Positions 25,538 to 33,756 of a stretch of 40,140 nucleotides of DNA are shown one piece after another. Numbering within the stretch: the first letter of the stretch is position 1; each line of letters begins with the position of its first letter. The DNA is from Candidatus Finniella inopinata (lineage in GTDB: Bacteria; Pseudomonadota; Alphaproteobacteria; Paracaedibacterales; CAIULA01): assembly GCF_004210305.1 (NCBI RefSeq), contig NZ_SCFB01000003.1, positions 1 through 40,140 of the forward strand. The letters are read 5' to 3'. A model generated the notes under the pieces. That model did no database searches. It worked only from the letters and a program-made list of their open reading frames with translations, and was not told the origin of the DNA. Position numbers and translations under genes: made by a program.

Positions 25538-26820
25538 GCTCTTCTCAATTGACGCTTATACCAAAGAGCGTAAGCAGGAACGCCGCTAATGACAAACAAG
25601 CTGGCAATGATGAGTGTTTTTAGCGGTGTTTCATACAAAACCCATAAACAAAAACCAATCGCAACGCACGTGTAAACCCATTTATAGACAGAACAGCACG
25701 CTTGCTTCCTTAAAACTTTTACATGTGCCAACCCACACATCAAATACACAAACAAAAATGCCACCACGGAAAAATCGATGATGGCGGTTATTTGGTGATT
25801 AAGACTGTGGCTGCAGGTTAAAACCAATAACGGGATAATTCCCACACAACTGGTTAAAAGACCATTATGAGGGGCTTCGTGGATGTTTTTCCTTCCAAAA
25901 AAACGAGGTAACAGCCCGTCTTCGGCTAGGCCCAATGCCACCTGACCGCTGGCTAACATCCAGGCGTTCAAGGTTCCAATACAAGCAATCGATGCCATAA
26001 TGGATATGACGAGGTGCCAACCACCCCCAAATATTCGCTCAGCCGCATCCACATAAGGTGCTTTTGATTGGGCCAGTTCGGCTGCGGGAATCAACCCCAT
26101 GATGCCGACACTGTTGATTATGTAAAGAGCGGCAACGCATAATGTTCCGAAAATGATGGCCCTAGGAATCGTTTTACACGCATCTTTTACACAACCAGCG
26201 GGTGCGGTGGCTGACTCTAGCCCAATGAAGCCCCACAGAGTTAATAGGGCCACTTGGCTTAGAAGCTGGGGCGTTGATTGGGCCGACATTTCTGGCATCA
26301 TCACCAGATTGTTGGGGTTAAAATGCGTCAATGCCACAATCGGAATCACCAAAAGGATTCCAAATTTTAAAAGGGTCAGTAAGAATTCGGCATGACCCGC
26401 GGCTTGAACCCCTTTTAAATTAAGGCCTGTTATCGCTAGCAACAAGGCAATTTCAAGCAGCAAATTAACCTCTGCGCTTTGATTGCCAATCAAGGGTGAC
26501 AGATATCCTATGCTGGCTACAATGACGGCTGTGGTGCTGACCCACGAAATAACCCAATATGTCCACCCTGTGAAAAATGCGGCATCTGCACCGAATGCTT
26601 GTTGTGCATAAACGTGAGGGCCGCCTGTGCGCGGAAATTGAGAGCACAATCCCCCAAAAACTAAAGCCAAAGCAACGGCGCCAGCGCCTGCAATCACCCA
26701 TCCGGCCATGCTAAAGGCCCCATAGGGCGCTAAAAGAGCTGGCAGGGTAAAAACACCCGACCCAATCTGACTGCCCGTGACCAGGGCAAAAACGGACCAA
26801 AAACCAATTTTACGAGACAT
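25534..26820 (-). CDS. APC superfamily amino acid permease/antiporter (APA family-like)
   Basis: An inner-membrane transporter of 428 residues with about 12 hydrophobic segments. The APC signature is at the start: GSQIGSGVFTLPALLAPYG (TM1 unwound region), then PRTGGPHVYAQQAFG. GFIGLESATAPAG in TM6 is typical of the AdiC/PotE/ArcD group of basic amino acid and polyamine exchangers. The start is placed at ATG 26820, 6 nt after AGAGG. ATGs at 26829 and 26838 are alternatives. The substrate cannot be assigned. It converges on the aminotransferase-like gene, so the two are not co-transcribed. Confidence 0.85.
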   Translation of the reverse strand: MSRKIGFWSVFALVTGSQIGSGVFTLPALLAPYGAFSMAGWVIAGAGAVALALVFGGLCSQFPRTGGPHVYAQQAFGADAAFFTGWTYWVISWVSTTAVIVASIGYLSPLIGNQSAEVNLLLEIALLLAITGLNLKGVQAAGHAEFLLTLLKFGILLVIPIVALTHFNPNNLVMMPEMSAQSTPQLLSQVALLTLWGFIGLESATAPAGCVKDACKTIPRAIIFGTLCVAALYIINSVGIMGLIPAAELAQSKAPYVDAAERIFGGGWHLVISIMASIACIGTLNAWMLASGQVALGLAEDGLLPRFFGRKNIHEAPHNGLLTSCVGIIPLLVLTCSHSLNHQITAIIDFSVVAFLFVYLMCGLAHVKVLRKQACCSVYKWVYTCVAIGFCLWVLYETPLKTLIIASLFVISGVPAYALWYKRQLRRA

Positions 26821-27002
26821 GGGCATCCTCTTTAACAAGAAAAGAATTTAATAATTAGAATAGTTTTATGAAAAAAGAGGATATGAATGCCCTAGAGGGG
26901 CTTTCGCGAAGAAATGACTTTTAATATCATAGCCATGGAATATTTATCTTGTTAAGAAGTCCGTATTTTTTTTGTACATCAATTTTAAGCGAGCGGGCAA
27001 CT

Positions 27003-27008
27003 TTTTAA
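27003..27008. repeat. Target-site duplication of the IS21 element, left copy (TTTTAA)
   Basis: The 6 bp TTTTAA precedes the left IS end and recurs at 29791-29796 directly after the right end. The AT-only sequence makes chance similarity possible, but the placement exactly at both ends is convincing. Confidence 0.65.
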
Positions 27009-27125
27009 TGCGTATTCCGGCGAATTCGAACGGCAATTCTGGTTTTATCCGAATGGCCGTTCCGGTTTAATTCGAACAGTGAATCCGGTTTTATCCGAAC
27101 GCGGATTCTGGTTTAATTCGAATAC
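27009..27125. repeat. Left terminal array of five 23 bp repeats (IS21 end)
   Basis: Units of the form ATTCYGGTTTAATTCGAAC recur with the GG of each unit at 27020, 27042, 27065, 27088 and 27111. The period is 22-23 bp, about two helical turns. These should be IstA binding sites. Confidence 0.88.
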
Positions 27126-27158
27126 GAATCAAAGAGAAGCGAACTCTCCGATTTTATC

Positions 27159-27980
27159 TCATTTTTTCACCCCTTCATTGTTTGTGATTTCCGTTGTGTC
27201 ATGCAAAGGACCCTCGATGTTTTTTTGTTTGGTGTTTTCCTGATCCTTTTCTTTACTCCTCACTTTTCTCATAGATTCCCCTTTAATTTCAAGCCTATAA
27301 GAATTATGAACCAACCTATCGAGGATAGCATCCGCTAACGTCTCATTTCCTATGGTTTCGTGCCAGAGTTTGACAGGAATCTGACTGGTGACAATCGTAG
27401 AGCGTTTATCATGTCGGTCATCCAAAACCTCCAATAAGTCACGGCGTTGCTCATCTGTCAGAATAGACAATCCAAAATCATCTAAAATTAAAACCTCCGT
27501 TTTAGCAAGTTCACTCATTCTTTTTCCATAACTCCCATCCCCCTTTCCAAGCTGCAATTCGCTAAGCAAGCGACTGAGGCGGCAGTAATGAACTTTATAA
27601 CCTTGAAGGCAAGCCTTGTGGGCCAGAGCACAAGCCAAGAATGTTTTCCCCGTGCCACACGGCCCAACAATCAAAATATTATGATGAGAAGCAACCCATT
27701 GGCATTGAGAAAGTGTGGCCAACAAAGATTTGTCTAGGTTACGCTGACATGAATGGTCAATATCTTCAAGGCAGGCCGTCTGCTGTAGTTTGGCACTGCG
27801 CAAGCGTGCCTGTAATTGCCTGTTTTCCCGGGCGATGACTTCTGTATCAACCAACAAGCCAAGACGTTCTTCAAAGCTCAGCTGCGTTATGGTTGGTTGC
27901 TCCAGCTGTTCTTTAAAGGCTTTTGCCATAGAATGAAGACGAAGTTTTTGAAGGTTGTAAACAATTGGATTCAGTAACAT
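27159..27980 (-). CDS. istB: IS21-family helper ATPase IstB
   Basis: A DnaA/DnaC-like AAA+ ATPase of 273 residues that assists IstA in target capture. Walker A is GPCGTGKTFLACALAHK (about residues 106-113), Walker B is EVLILDDFG, and IVTSQIPVKLWHE follows. The core ends near residue 240. A polar tail rich in Lys, Asn and Glu follows and makes the protein slightly longer than usual. It lies 21 bp after istA. Confidence 0.95.
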   Translation of the reverse strand: MLLNPIVYNLQKLRLHSMAKAFKEQLEQPTITQLSFEERLGLLVDTEVIARENRQLQARLRSAKLQQTACLEDIDHSCQRNLDKSLLATLSQCQWVASHHNILIVGPCGTGKTFLACALAHKACLQGYKVHYCRLSRLLSELQLGKGDGSYGKRMSELAKTEVLILDDFGLSILTDEQRRDLLEVLDDRHDKRSTIVTSQIPVKLWHETIGNETLADAILDRLVHNSYRLEIKGESMRKVRSKEKDQENTKQKNIEGPLHDTTEITNNEGVKK

Positions 27981-28001
27981 GAAAGGGTCTCCTTTTTTAG
28001 A

Positions 28002-29552
28002 TTATTTAAAGTATTTTTGGCCACGAATATATTCGTGAGAATCAGAGAGGCTATTGACTTCTGAGGACGAGGATAAAGACTGTTGATCCATCTTGTTCTT
28101 CAAAATAGATTCAACATTTTTGTAACTGTGGCCTCCTATCTCTAAAGCCCTTTTACAAGCCAGCTCTAAACGGTCTTCACCGTAACTCTTGCCGAGCCTT
28201 AAAATCCCAAGACACGTGCGAAACCCCTGTTGAGGATGGGCGCGTGAAGCCATGATGACTTCTATCAATTTTGCCGTTGCTTCCCCCGTTTTCTTGGCCC
28301 AAGAAACAATTCGTTCGGGTGTCCATTCCACCTGTGCTTGATGAGCTTTTGGCATGTGCAGAGTATTTGTCGTATATCCGTTGGCACCATAACTTCTGAC
28401 ATGGGTCGCGACACATTTATTCTGACAAAAAATTTCAACAATCGTCGGTCCATAGCGAACATAGAGAGATTCCTTTGCCAAGGCATAGGGAACACTGTAA
28501 AAATGCTTGTCTAACTCAATATGGTAGTTGAAGCCGGCTTTAACTTTTTTCCACTCGGCGTACTCATACCGAGTTGTTGGAAGGGATTTTAATGCCTGTT
28601 TCTCAAGGTCTTGAAAGTGGCTTAAACGGGATCCTGGCAGTTTTTGGAAAGGACGTCGGTTTAAGACATCCAAAAGTGGCTGAATAGCTTGGTTTAACTC
28701 GCTCAAGCTAAAAAAGGTACGGTTACGAAGCTTGGCCAGAATTTGTCTCTCGACTTGTTGGACTGCATTCTCAACTTTAGCTTTATCCTTCGGACTTCTT
28801 GACCTTGTTGGAATAATTGCGACGCCGTAATAAGAGGCCATATCTTGATAGGTTGGGTTGATATCAGGTTCGTAAAGATGCGCCTTATGGACCCCACTCT
28901 TTAAATTGTCTGGCACAACAATCTCTGGACAGCCACCATAATATTCAAACGCATTCACGTGAGACTTGATCCAGTCTGCAAGCGTTTGGGTCCATGTGGC
29001 CTCCACGTAGGTAAAACTGGACGCACCAAGCGCAGCTACAAAAATCTGTGCTTCACCGACTTCCCCTGTCGACGTATCCGTTACAACGGACATCGTTTGA
29101 CCGGCATAATCCACAAAAAGTCTCTCTCCTGCTTTGTGGGTCTGGTGCATCCAGACATCAAGTGTTGAATTACGCCATCCTCGGTAAACGTCGCAGAACT
29201 GGCTGTAGCTAATCCCTTGGGGGTACTTTTCTTTATACTCACTCCATAATAATTGTAACGTAACATGCTTGCACTTGAGTTCTTTATGAATATAAATGCA
29301 ATCAATCTCTCCCCGTTGTTCTTTATTGATTTTTTGAGCAGGCGGATACAGCTTGATCTCCAACTCTTCGTCGCCTAGATTGTCGGGCACAGGCCAGCTT
29401 AAGTTAACTGCTTTTGCCCTCTTGACGCCTTCAACCGCCGTACTCGCGCTAATGCCAATGCTCTTGGCTATCTCCTGGTAACTACATCCACAGCTGTACC
29501 GTAAACGTAAGATTTCTCTGATCTTTCTCATTGATATGTGACTCCGTGACAT
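28002..29552 (-). CDS. istA: IS21-family transposase IstA
   Basis: A DDE transposase of 516 residues. The N-terminus has a helix-turn-helix (YQEIAKSIGISASTAVEGVKR). The catalytic rve domain shows the three acidic residues in LFVDYAGQ, IVVPDNLKSG and DKAKVENAVQ. A C-terminal Mu-transposase-like beta domain follows. No frameshift is seen, so with IstB the element is probably competent. Confidence 0.95.
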   Translation of the reverse strand: MSRSHISMRKIREILRLRYSCGCSYQEIAKSIGISASTAVEGVKRAKAVNLSWPVPDNLGDEELEIKLYPPAQKINKEQRGEIDCIYIHKELKCKHVTLQLLWSEYKEKYPQGISYSQFCDVYRGWRNSTLDVWMHQTHKAGERLFVDYAGQTMSVVTDTSTGEVGEAQIFVAALGASSFTYVEATWTQTLADWIKSHVNAFEYYGGCPEIVVPDNLKSGVHKAHLYEPDINPTYQDMASYYGVAIIPTRSRSPKDKAKVENAVQQVERQILAKLRNRTFFSLSELNQAIQPLLDVLNRRPFQKLPGSRLSHFQDLEKQALKSLPTTRYEYAEWKKVKAGFNYHIELDKHFYSVPYALAKESLYVRYGPTIVEIFCQNKCVATHVRSYGANGYTTNTLHMPKAHQAQVEWTPERIVSWAKKTGEATAKLIEVIMASRAHPQQGFRTCLGILRLGKSYGEDRLELACKRALEIGGHSYKNVESILKNKMDQQSLSSSSEVNSLSDSHEYIRGQKYFK

Positions 29553-29672
29553 GGGCTGTTCCTTTCATGTTTTGTTGAACAAAAAAAGGATACAGCGTTC
29601 ATAAAACGCGTTTTATAACCAAAGGTCTCCTTGATACAGGAGGTCAAAGGCCATCGCTTCGTCTTGGAATCG

Positions 29673-29790
29673 TTATTCGATTTAAACCAGAATCACTGTT
29701 CGATTTGAACCGGAATCACTGTTCGAATTGAGCCGGAATCACTGTTCGGTTTGAGCCGGAATCACTGTTCGGTTTAGACCGGAATACGCA
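29673..29790. repeat. Right terminal array of five 23 bp repeats (IS21 end)
   Basis: The core CCRGAATCACTGTTCGRTTT recurs with its CC at 29687, 29710, 29733, 29756 and 29779, an exact 23 bp period. The array is the inverted counterpart of 27009-27125. It is direct-repeat DNA but not a CRISPR, because there are no unique spacers. Confidence 0.9.
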
Positions 29791-29903
29791 TTTTAATCTG
29801 ATTTCTGGTTTATTTTGTTGACGTTGGTCTATAAAAAACCCTAAAAAAACACTGCATTTAGAGCAGTTACAAATCGTTTTTTTTATACAGAGTACAAAGA
29901 GTA

Positions 29904-30650
29904 ATGTTTTTTAGTAAAAATAGAGTAATTGAGTTCGCAATCCTTTTTTTTATGATATCGACTGCAGGATTAATGGGCAGTGAAGGTGATGTGTCCTTAG
30001 ATATCACTCAACCGGGAGATATAGAAAAATCCCATAGCACACCAATAGTTCTTGGGGAAATGAGTGACGCTGAAACCTCAGTTTCTCCTCATTCAGAGAT
30101 TCTCTCTAAAGAAATCTCAGAGCAAAGGGATGAGAGCTTCAGAGGTCTTGATTGCTTGCCAATCATAAGGGTGGAAAAGACAGATTCTAATTTAAAGTTA
30201 ATCAGACAAGCGCAAAAGATAGGCATTCTTTTGGCTCCGGTTTTGGAGGCTGGGGTCGACATAATGCCTGTTGTATTAGCTTGCCTAAGCAATCAATCTT
30301 CAGAAGTGGCTTCGGCTTCTTTTATTCAAAATGTTACTTATACAAGCATTTATGGAGGATGCCTGCTTAAAAATGTGTATGATGTATTCTATCGAGACCA
30401 GCTTCACGGAGCCGTTTTATTGACGTTCATGTGTTTGACTAACACAGTCAGTGGTGCTGCTGCTACGTTTAGTTCTTGGCAATATCGCGAAACCTCTCAA
30501 CAAGGTTACAGGATAGCGAACATAGCTTTAAATACAGTATCCGGTTCTGTTGCTTTCGTTTCGAAAATAGTGGCCAGGCGAAATCAACTTTACAAATGGT
30601 GGTATGGCGAGGAAATGCCATCTTTTATAAGGATTTACGCTTCCTCCTAA
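29904..30650 (+). CDS. Hypothetical exported protein
   Basis: I do not recognise this protein of 248 residues. It starts with a signal peptide or N-terminal anchor (EFAILFFMISTAGLMG). A polar, Ser/Glu-rich segment follows (residues 30-95), then three hydrophobic stretches: ILLAPVLEAGVDIMPVVLAC, VLLTFMCLTNTVSGAAATF and IANIALNTVSGSVAFVSKIV. It ends KWWYGEEMPSFIRIYASS. AAAGAG precedes ATG 29904. It starts 114 bp right of the IS21 end, so its original upstream region is now interrupted by the element. Its stop lies 4 bp before the stop of the convergent ExbB-like gene. It could be a membrane protein or a lineage-specific secreted factor. Confidence 0.65.
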   Translation: MFFSKNRVIEFAILFFMISTAGLMGSEGDVSLDITQPGDIEKSHSTPIVLGEMSDAETSVSPHSEILSKEISEQRDESFRGLDCLPIIRVEKTDSNLKLIRQAQKIGILLAPVLEAGVDIMPVVLACLSNQSSEVASASFIQNVTYTSIYGGCLLKNVYDVFYRDQLHGAVLLTFMCLTNTVSGAAATFSSWQYRETSQQGYRIANIALNTVSGSVAFVSKIVARRNQLYKWWYGEEMPSFIRIYASS

Positions 30651-30654
30651 ACCC

Positions 30655-31818
30655 TTAAGCTGCGACCTCTTGATCGGCAATGGCCGACAAGGTTCGGGCG
30701 ATTACCCGAATTTCTTGTCGTAATTCTTGGGTTTGACGGTTGCGCCCTTCAATGGTTTCCTCCAAGAGCTTCGTCATGGTTGTATCAAGACTGCGAAGCT
30801 GCGCGGCTTTGCCTTGACTTGCCTGTTGATGTTGCTGAAGCCAATCCTTAAAACCTTCTTGTAAATCCAATTGGTTGTGGGTGATTGTCTTAATGATGGC
30901 TTGGTGGGCAACCATCTGCTCAGCCATTTGTGTCAGTTTTTCGCTTAAAACCTGCACAGCTTTCACTAAATTCACCCGATTATCTTCACTACGTTGTAAA
31001 TGGTTATGCAAATTGGCCATCCCTTCGATTGTTTGTTCCAACAAGCTAAGACTATAGGTGGGGCCGTTATAAGCTGTAGTTTTCTCTATTCCCGAGCCAG
31101 AGCGAGTGATCGCAATTAACCGTTCTTCAAGCTTTTGATAAAATCCGGCGCAGGCTTGCCCAAGTTGCAGATCCATGAACCCTAAGACCAATGACCCTGC
31201 CAACCCAAACAAAGACGAGCTGAAGGCAATTCCCATGCCATCCAACGGCGATTGAAGTCCTTGTTTTAATTGGTTGAAGGCCTGCAGGGCATCTACACCC
31301 TCGGGGTTCAAATGATTCACAACGCCAGCAATCGCACCAATGGTTTCTGACAAGCCCCAAAATGTCCCGAGCAAACCTAAGAAGACCAATAATCCCATCA
31401 GATAACGATTTACACTACGACCTTCTTCCAGCCTTGCATCGACACTGTTTAAGACGGATTGGGCTGTTAATGTCGTCAGGCCAGCCTGATATTGAGGATC
31501 GTTAAGAATGATAGTCAAAGGGGCCAGGATATAGGTTTTTTGAGGAGGCATAAACGACGCACCCTCCTGGGTACAATTTTCCAGCCACGTTTGTTCCTGG
31601 TAAAGGCGCCAAAGCCGATAAAAACTTGAAATAATCCCAAACGCAAAACAGACGGCAATCACCACATTTAAAACTAAGTTGTGCGCAAAAATTCGAATCA
31701 ATGGTTTTGACAAAACGACGGCCGTTGCAAGGACGACACCTAGAAAAACCACTTTTTTAAGGAAGACACGATGAAGATAGGTCATGAAAAACTGTCTTAT
31801 TTGGAATATTTCCATAAG
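30655..31818 (-). CDS. MotA/TolQ/ExbB-like proton channel family protein
   Basis: A membrane protein of 387 residues from ATG 31818. The early hydrophobic helices are VVFLGVVLATAVVLS and VVIAVCFAFGIISSFYRL. The core channel motif is YLMGLLVFLGLLGTFWGLSETIG, and the second channel segment is GLQSPLDGMGIAFSSSLFGLAGSL. A long coiled-coil C-terminus (about residues 260-380) follows, rich in Gln and Glu. This layout is typical of alphaproteobacterial ExbB-like proteins that usually work with an OmpA- or MotB-like partner, which is not adjacent here. The start is uncertain: TTG 31866 and ATG 31788 are also possible. Its role (motor, envelope energisation) is not determined. Confidence 0.78.
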   Translation of the reverse strand, partial: LMEIFQIRQFFMTYLHRVFLKKVVFLGVVLATAVVLSKPLIRIFAHNLVLNVVIAVCFAFGIISSFYRLWRLYQEQTWLENCTQEGASFMPPQKTYILAPLTIILNDPQYQAGLTTLTAQSVLNSVDARLEEGRSVNRYLMGLLVFLGLLGTFWGLSETIGAIAGVVNHLNPEGVDALQAFNQLKQGLQSPLDGMGIAFSSSLFGLAGSLVLGFMDLQLGQACAGFYQKLEERLIAITRSGSGIEKTTAYNGPTYSLSLLEQTIEGMANLHNHLQRSEDNRVNLVKAVQVLSEKLTQMAEQMVAHQAIIKTITHNQLDLQEGFKDWLQQHQQASQGKAAQLRSLDTTMTKLLEETIEGRNRQTQELRQEIRVIARTLSAIADQEVAA

Positions 31819-31926
31819 GTTAGCTGAAAATTCCCTTGGCCAAAACTGTTTTGTTGTGTCCCTCAAAGTGCTGATGCGCTATTTTGAAACCAGTGTGGTA
31901 CGATTTAAAATGGAAGATGAGAAATA

Positions 31927-33267
31927 ATGGAAGCTAGTCTTACCCCGCCCTTATGGCTTGGCCTTCCTTTCATTGCCGTCTTAGTTTTGATGACAGCGGC
32001 GCCTTACGCAATACCGCGTCTGTGGCATCAGTTTGAATCCAAAATCCTTTTTGCTTTGGCTGTATCCTCTATGGTGGGACTTGGTCTCGTGATTGGGTTT
32101 TCAACTGCCATCCATGAACTTGCCCACGTTTTGATTCAAGATTATGTCCCGTTTGTTATTTTATTGTCGTCTTTATATGTCGTCACAACAGGCTTGCACG
32201 TTGATTTAAAAACAAAAAGCACCCCTTTTAAAAATACAGCGTTTTTAGCGATTGGTTCCTTATTGGCCAGCGTTGTGGGCACAACAGGGGCCTCGATGAT
32301 TTTGTTGCGTCCTTTCATTACGATGAACAGCGACCGACATTACAAAACCCACAGCATTATTTTCTTCATCTTCTTAGTGGCTAACATTGGGGGATGCTTA
32401 ACACCGATTGGCGATCCGCCCTTGTTTTTGGGTTATTTAAACGGGGTCGACTTCTTTTGGACGCTGCAGACTCTAGCGCAACCTTTTATGGTGACGATCG
32501 CTATTTTGTTGGGGTGTTATTTCTTGTTGGATTCTTATTTCTTAGGGCGTGAAACGCCCGCTTTAGAACATTCTAAAGTTCCAGGAAACTTTGGTTTAAC
32601 AGGGAAAATCAACCTGTTACTTTTGCTTGTCCTCATAGGGGTCATTGCAGGTTCTGGGGTTTGTACGCGGTGTTATGACGACTTACCAACGATACTCATT
32701 ATGGGCCAGACTGTCAGCCTGGTTCAAATCCTAACGAATGCCAGCCTAATCATTTTGGCTTGTCTTTCATATCTTTTGACGCCAAAACACATTCGCCATA
32801 AACAGCACTTCTCGTGGAGTCCCATTCGGGAGGTGACCCTTTTATTCGCGGTTATTTTTGTGACGATCATTCCTGTGAATCTGATGCTCCAAGCTGGTCT
32901 GTCAGGACCGCTTCACCAAGTTCTAAGCCTAACGCATGGATCATCCCCTGCTTTAATTTATTTTTGGTTAACTGGTCTTTTTTCAGCCTTTTTAGACAAT
33001 GCGCCCACATATTTATTGTTTTTCAAAATGGCAGGGGGCGATGCACAAAACCTTATGACATCTCAGGCACCCTTATTAATGGCGATATCTCTAGGCTCAG
33101 TTTTTATGGGCGCCATCACTTATATTGGGAATGCCCCCAATCTTATGGTTCGCACCCTTGCTAAACAAAGTGGTATTGCTATGCCTGGATTTCTTGGTTA
33201 TATGGTTTGGTCATGTGTTATTTTATTACCCCTCTTTTTAGGAGTTAGCTTATGGATGTTCTTTTAG
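31927..33267 (+). CDS. NhaD-like sodium:proton antiporter (ion transporter superfamily)
   Basis: A polytopic membrane protein of 446 residues with about 12 hydrophobic segments. The segment VANIGGCLTPIGDPPLFLGYLNGV is diagnostic of NhaD and related citrate/arsenite-type transporters. The C-terminal counterpart is GAITYIGNAPNLMVRTLAKQSG, with SAFLDNAPTYLLFF before it. It should exchange Na+ for H+, though other substrates in this superfamily are possible. Its last 16 bp overlap the start of bcp, which suggests coupled expression. Confidence 0.85.
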   Translation: MEASLTPPLWLGLPFIAVLVLMTAAPYAIPRLWHQFESKILFALAVSSMVGLGLVIGFSTAIHELAHVLIQDYVPFVILLSSLYVVTTGLHVDLKTKSTPFKNTAFLAIGSLLASVVGTTGASMILLRPFITMNSDRHYKTHSIIFFIFLVANIGGCLTPIGDPPLFLGYLNGVDFFWTLQTLAQPFMVTIAILLGCYFLLDSYFLGRETPALEHSKVPGNFGLTGKINLLLLLVLIGVIAGSGVCTRCYDDLPTILIMGQTVSLVQILTNASLIILACLSYLLTPKHIRHKQHFSWSPIREVTLLFAVIFVTIIPVNLMLQAGLSGPLHQVLSLTHGSSPALIYFWLTGLFSAFLDNAPTYLLFFKMAGGDAQNLMTSQAPLLMAISLGSVFMGAITYIGNAPNLMVRTLAKQSGIAMPGFLGYMVWSCVILLPLFLGVSLWMFF

Positions 33268-33713
33268 ACGTTGGAAGTCAGGCCCCGGATTTCAGCTTAA
33301 TGGCTGATAACGGCGACCATGTAACCTTATCCCAGCTTAAAGGGGAAAAAATTATTTTATATTTCTACCCAAAGGACGATACGTCGGGATGCACTCAGCA
33401 GGCCTGCGATTTTAGGGACCATCAGGCGGAATTTGCAGCCAAAGGGGCGGTCATTTTGGGCATATCTCGCGACAGCAACGCCAGTCACCAGAAGTTTAAA
33501 TCCAAGCACACTTTAAATTTCCCCTTATTAACAGATGAGGATGGTAAGGTATGCGAGGCTTATGGGGTCTGGAAGGAGAAATCGATGTATGGCAAAACGT
33601 ACTTTGGTATTGATCGATCGACCTTTTTGATCGACGAGAATTTGTGCATTCAAAAGATTTGGCGAAAGGTCAAAGTGACAGACCATTTTCAAGAAGTTTT
33701 GAAAGCGTTGTAA
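33252..33713 (+). CDS. bcp: Thiol peroxidase Bcp (atypical 2-Cys peroxiredoxin)
   Basis: A peroxiredoxin of 153 residues, normal for Bcp/PrxQ. The active site YPKDDTSGCTQQACDFRD has the peroxidatic Cys and, five residues on, the resolving Cys. Conserved GISRDSNASHQKF and TFLIDENL are present. It reduces peroxides with thioredoxin as likely donor. The start is ATG 33252 inside the end of the antiporter gene. Starting later would remove the family N-terminus (VGSQAPDFSL). Confidence 0.95.
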   Translation: MDVLLDVGSQAPDFSLMADNGDHVTLSQLKGEKIILYFYPKDDTSGCTQQACDFRDHQAEFAAKGAVILGISRDSNASHQKFKSKHTLNFPLLTDEDGKVCEAYGVWKEKSMYGKTYFGIDRSTFLIDENLCIQKIWRKVKVTDHFQEVLKAL

Positions 33714-33719
33714 GAAACA

Positions 33720-33742
33720 ATGGGGGCGACCAGAACCCCCAT
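33720..33742 (-). terminator. Terminator hairpin between bcp and the amylase gene
   Basis: ATGGGGG (33720-33726) and CCCCCAT (33736-33742) form a perfect 7 bp stem with a 9-nt loop. Read leftward, a T-rich stretch (TTGTTTCTTA) follows, so it best serves the minus-strand porin-amylase operon. It may also slow transcription leaving bcp. Confidence 0.6.
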
Positions 33743-33756
33743 CCTAGCAAGCTAAA

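Larger units (their letters stand above)
27009..29790 (-). mobile_element. Complete IS21-family insertion sequence (2,782 bp)
   Basis: The ends are inverted: TGCGTATTCCGG at 27009-27020 and its exact complement at 29779-29790. They are flanked by the 6 bp duplication TTTTAA. Both ends hold arrays of five units of about 23 bp. The element carries istA and istB on the minus strand in the usual order. It sits between the APC permease gene and an unknown exported protein (29904), and does not visibly break a gene. Confidence 0.93.

Noticed and set aside
26867-26923. Short ORF (MKKEDMNALEGLSRRNDF) left of the IS21 element
   Set aside because: Only 18 codons, with no similarity that I recognise and no clear ribosome site.
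29673-29790. Evenly spaced direct repeats that could suggest a CRISPR array
   Set aside because: The 23 bp units are contiguous with no unique spacers, are mirrored at 27009-27125, and lie at the ends of an istA/istB element. They are IS21 terminal binding sites.
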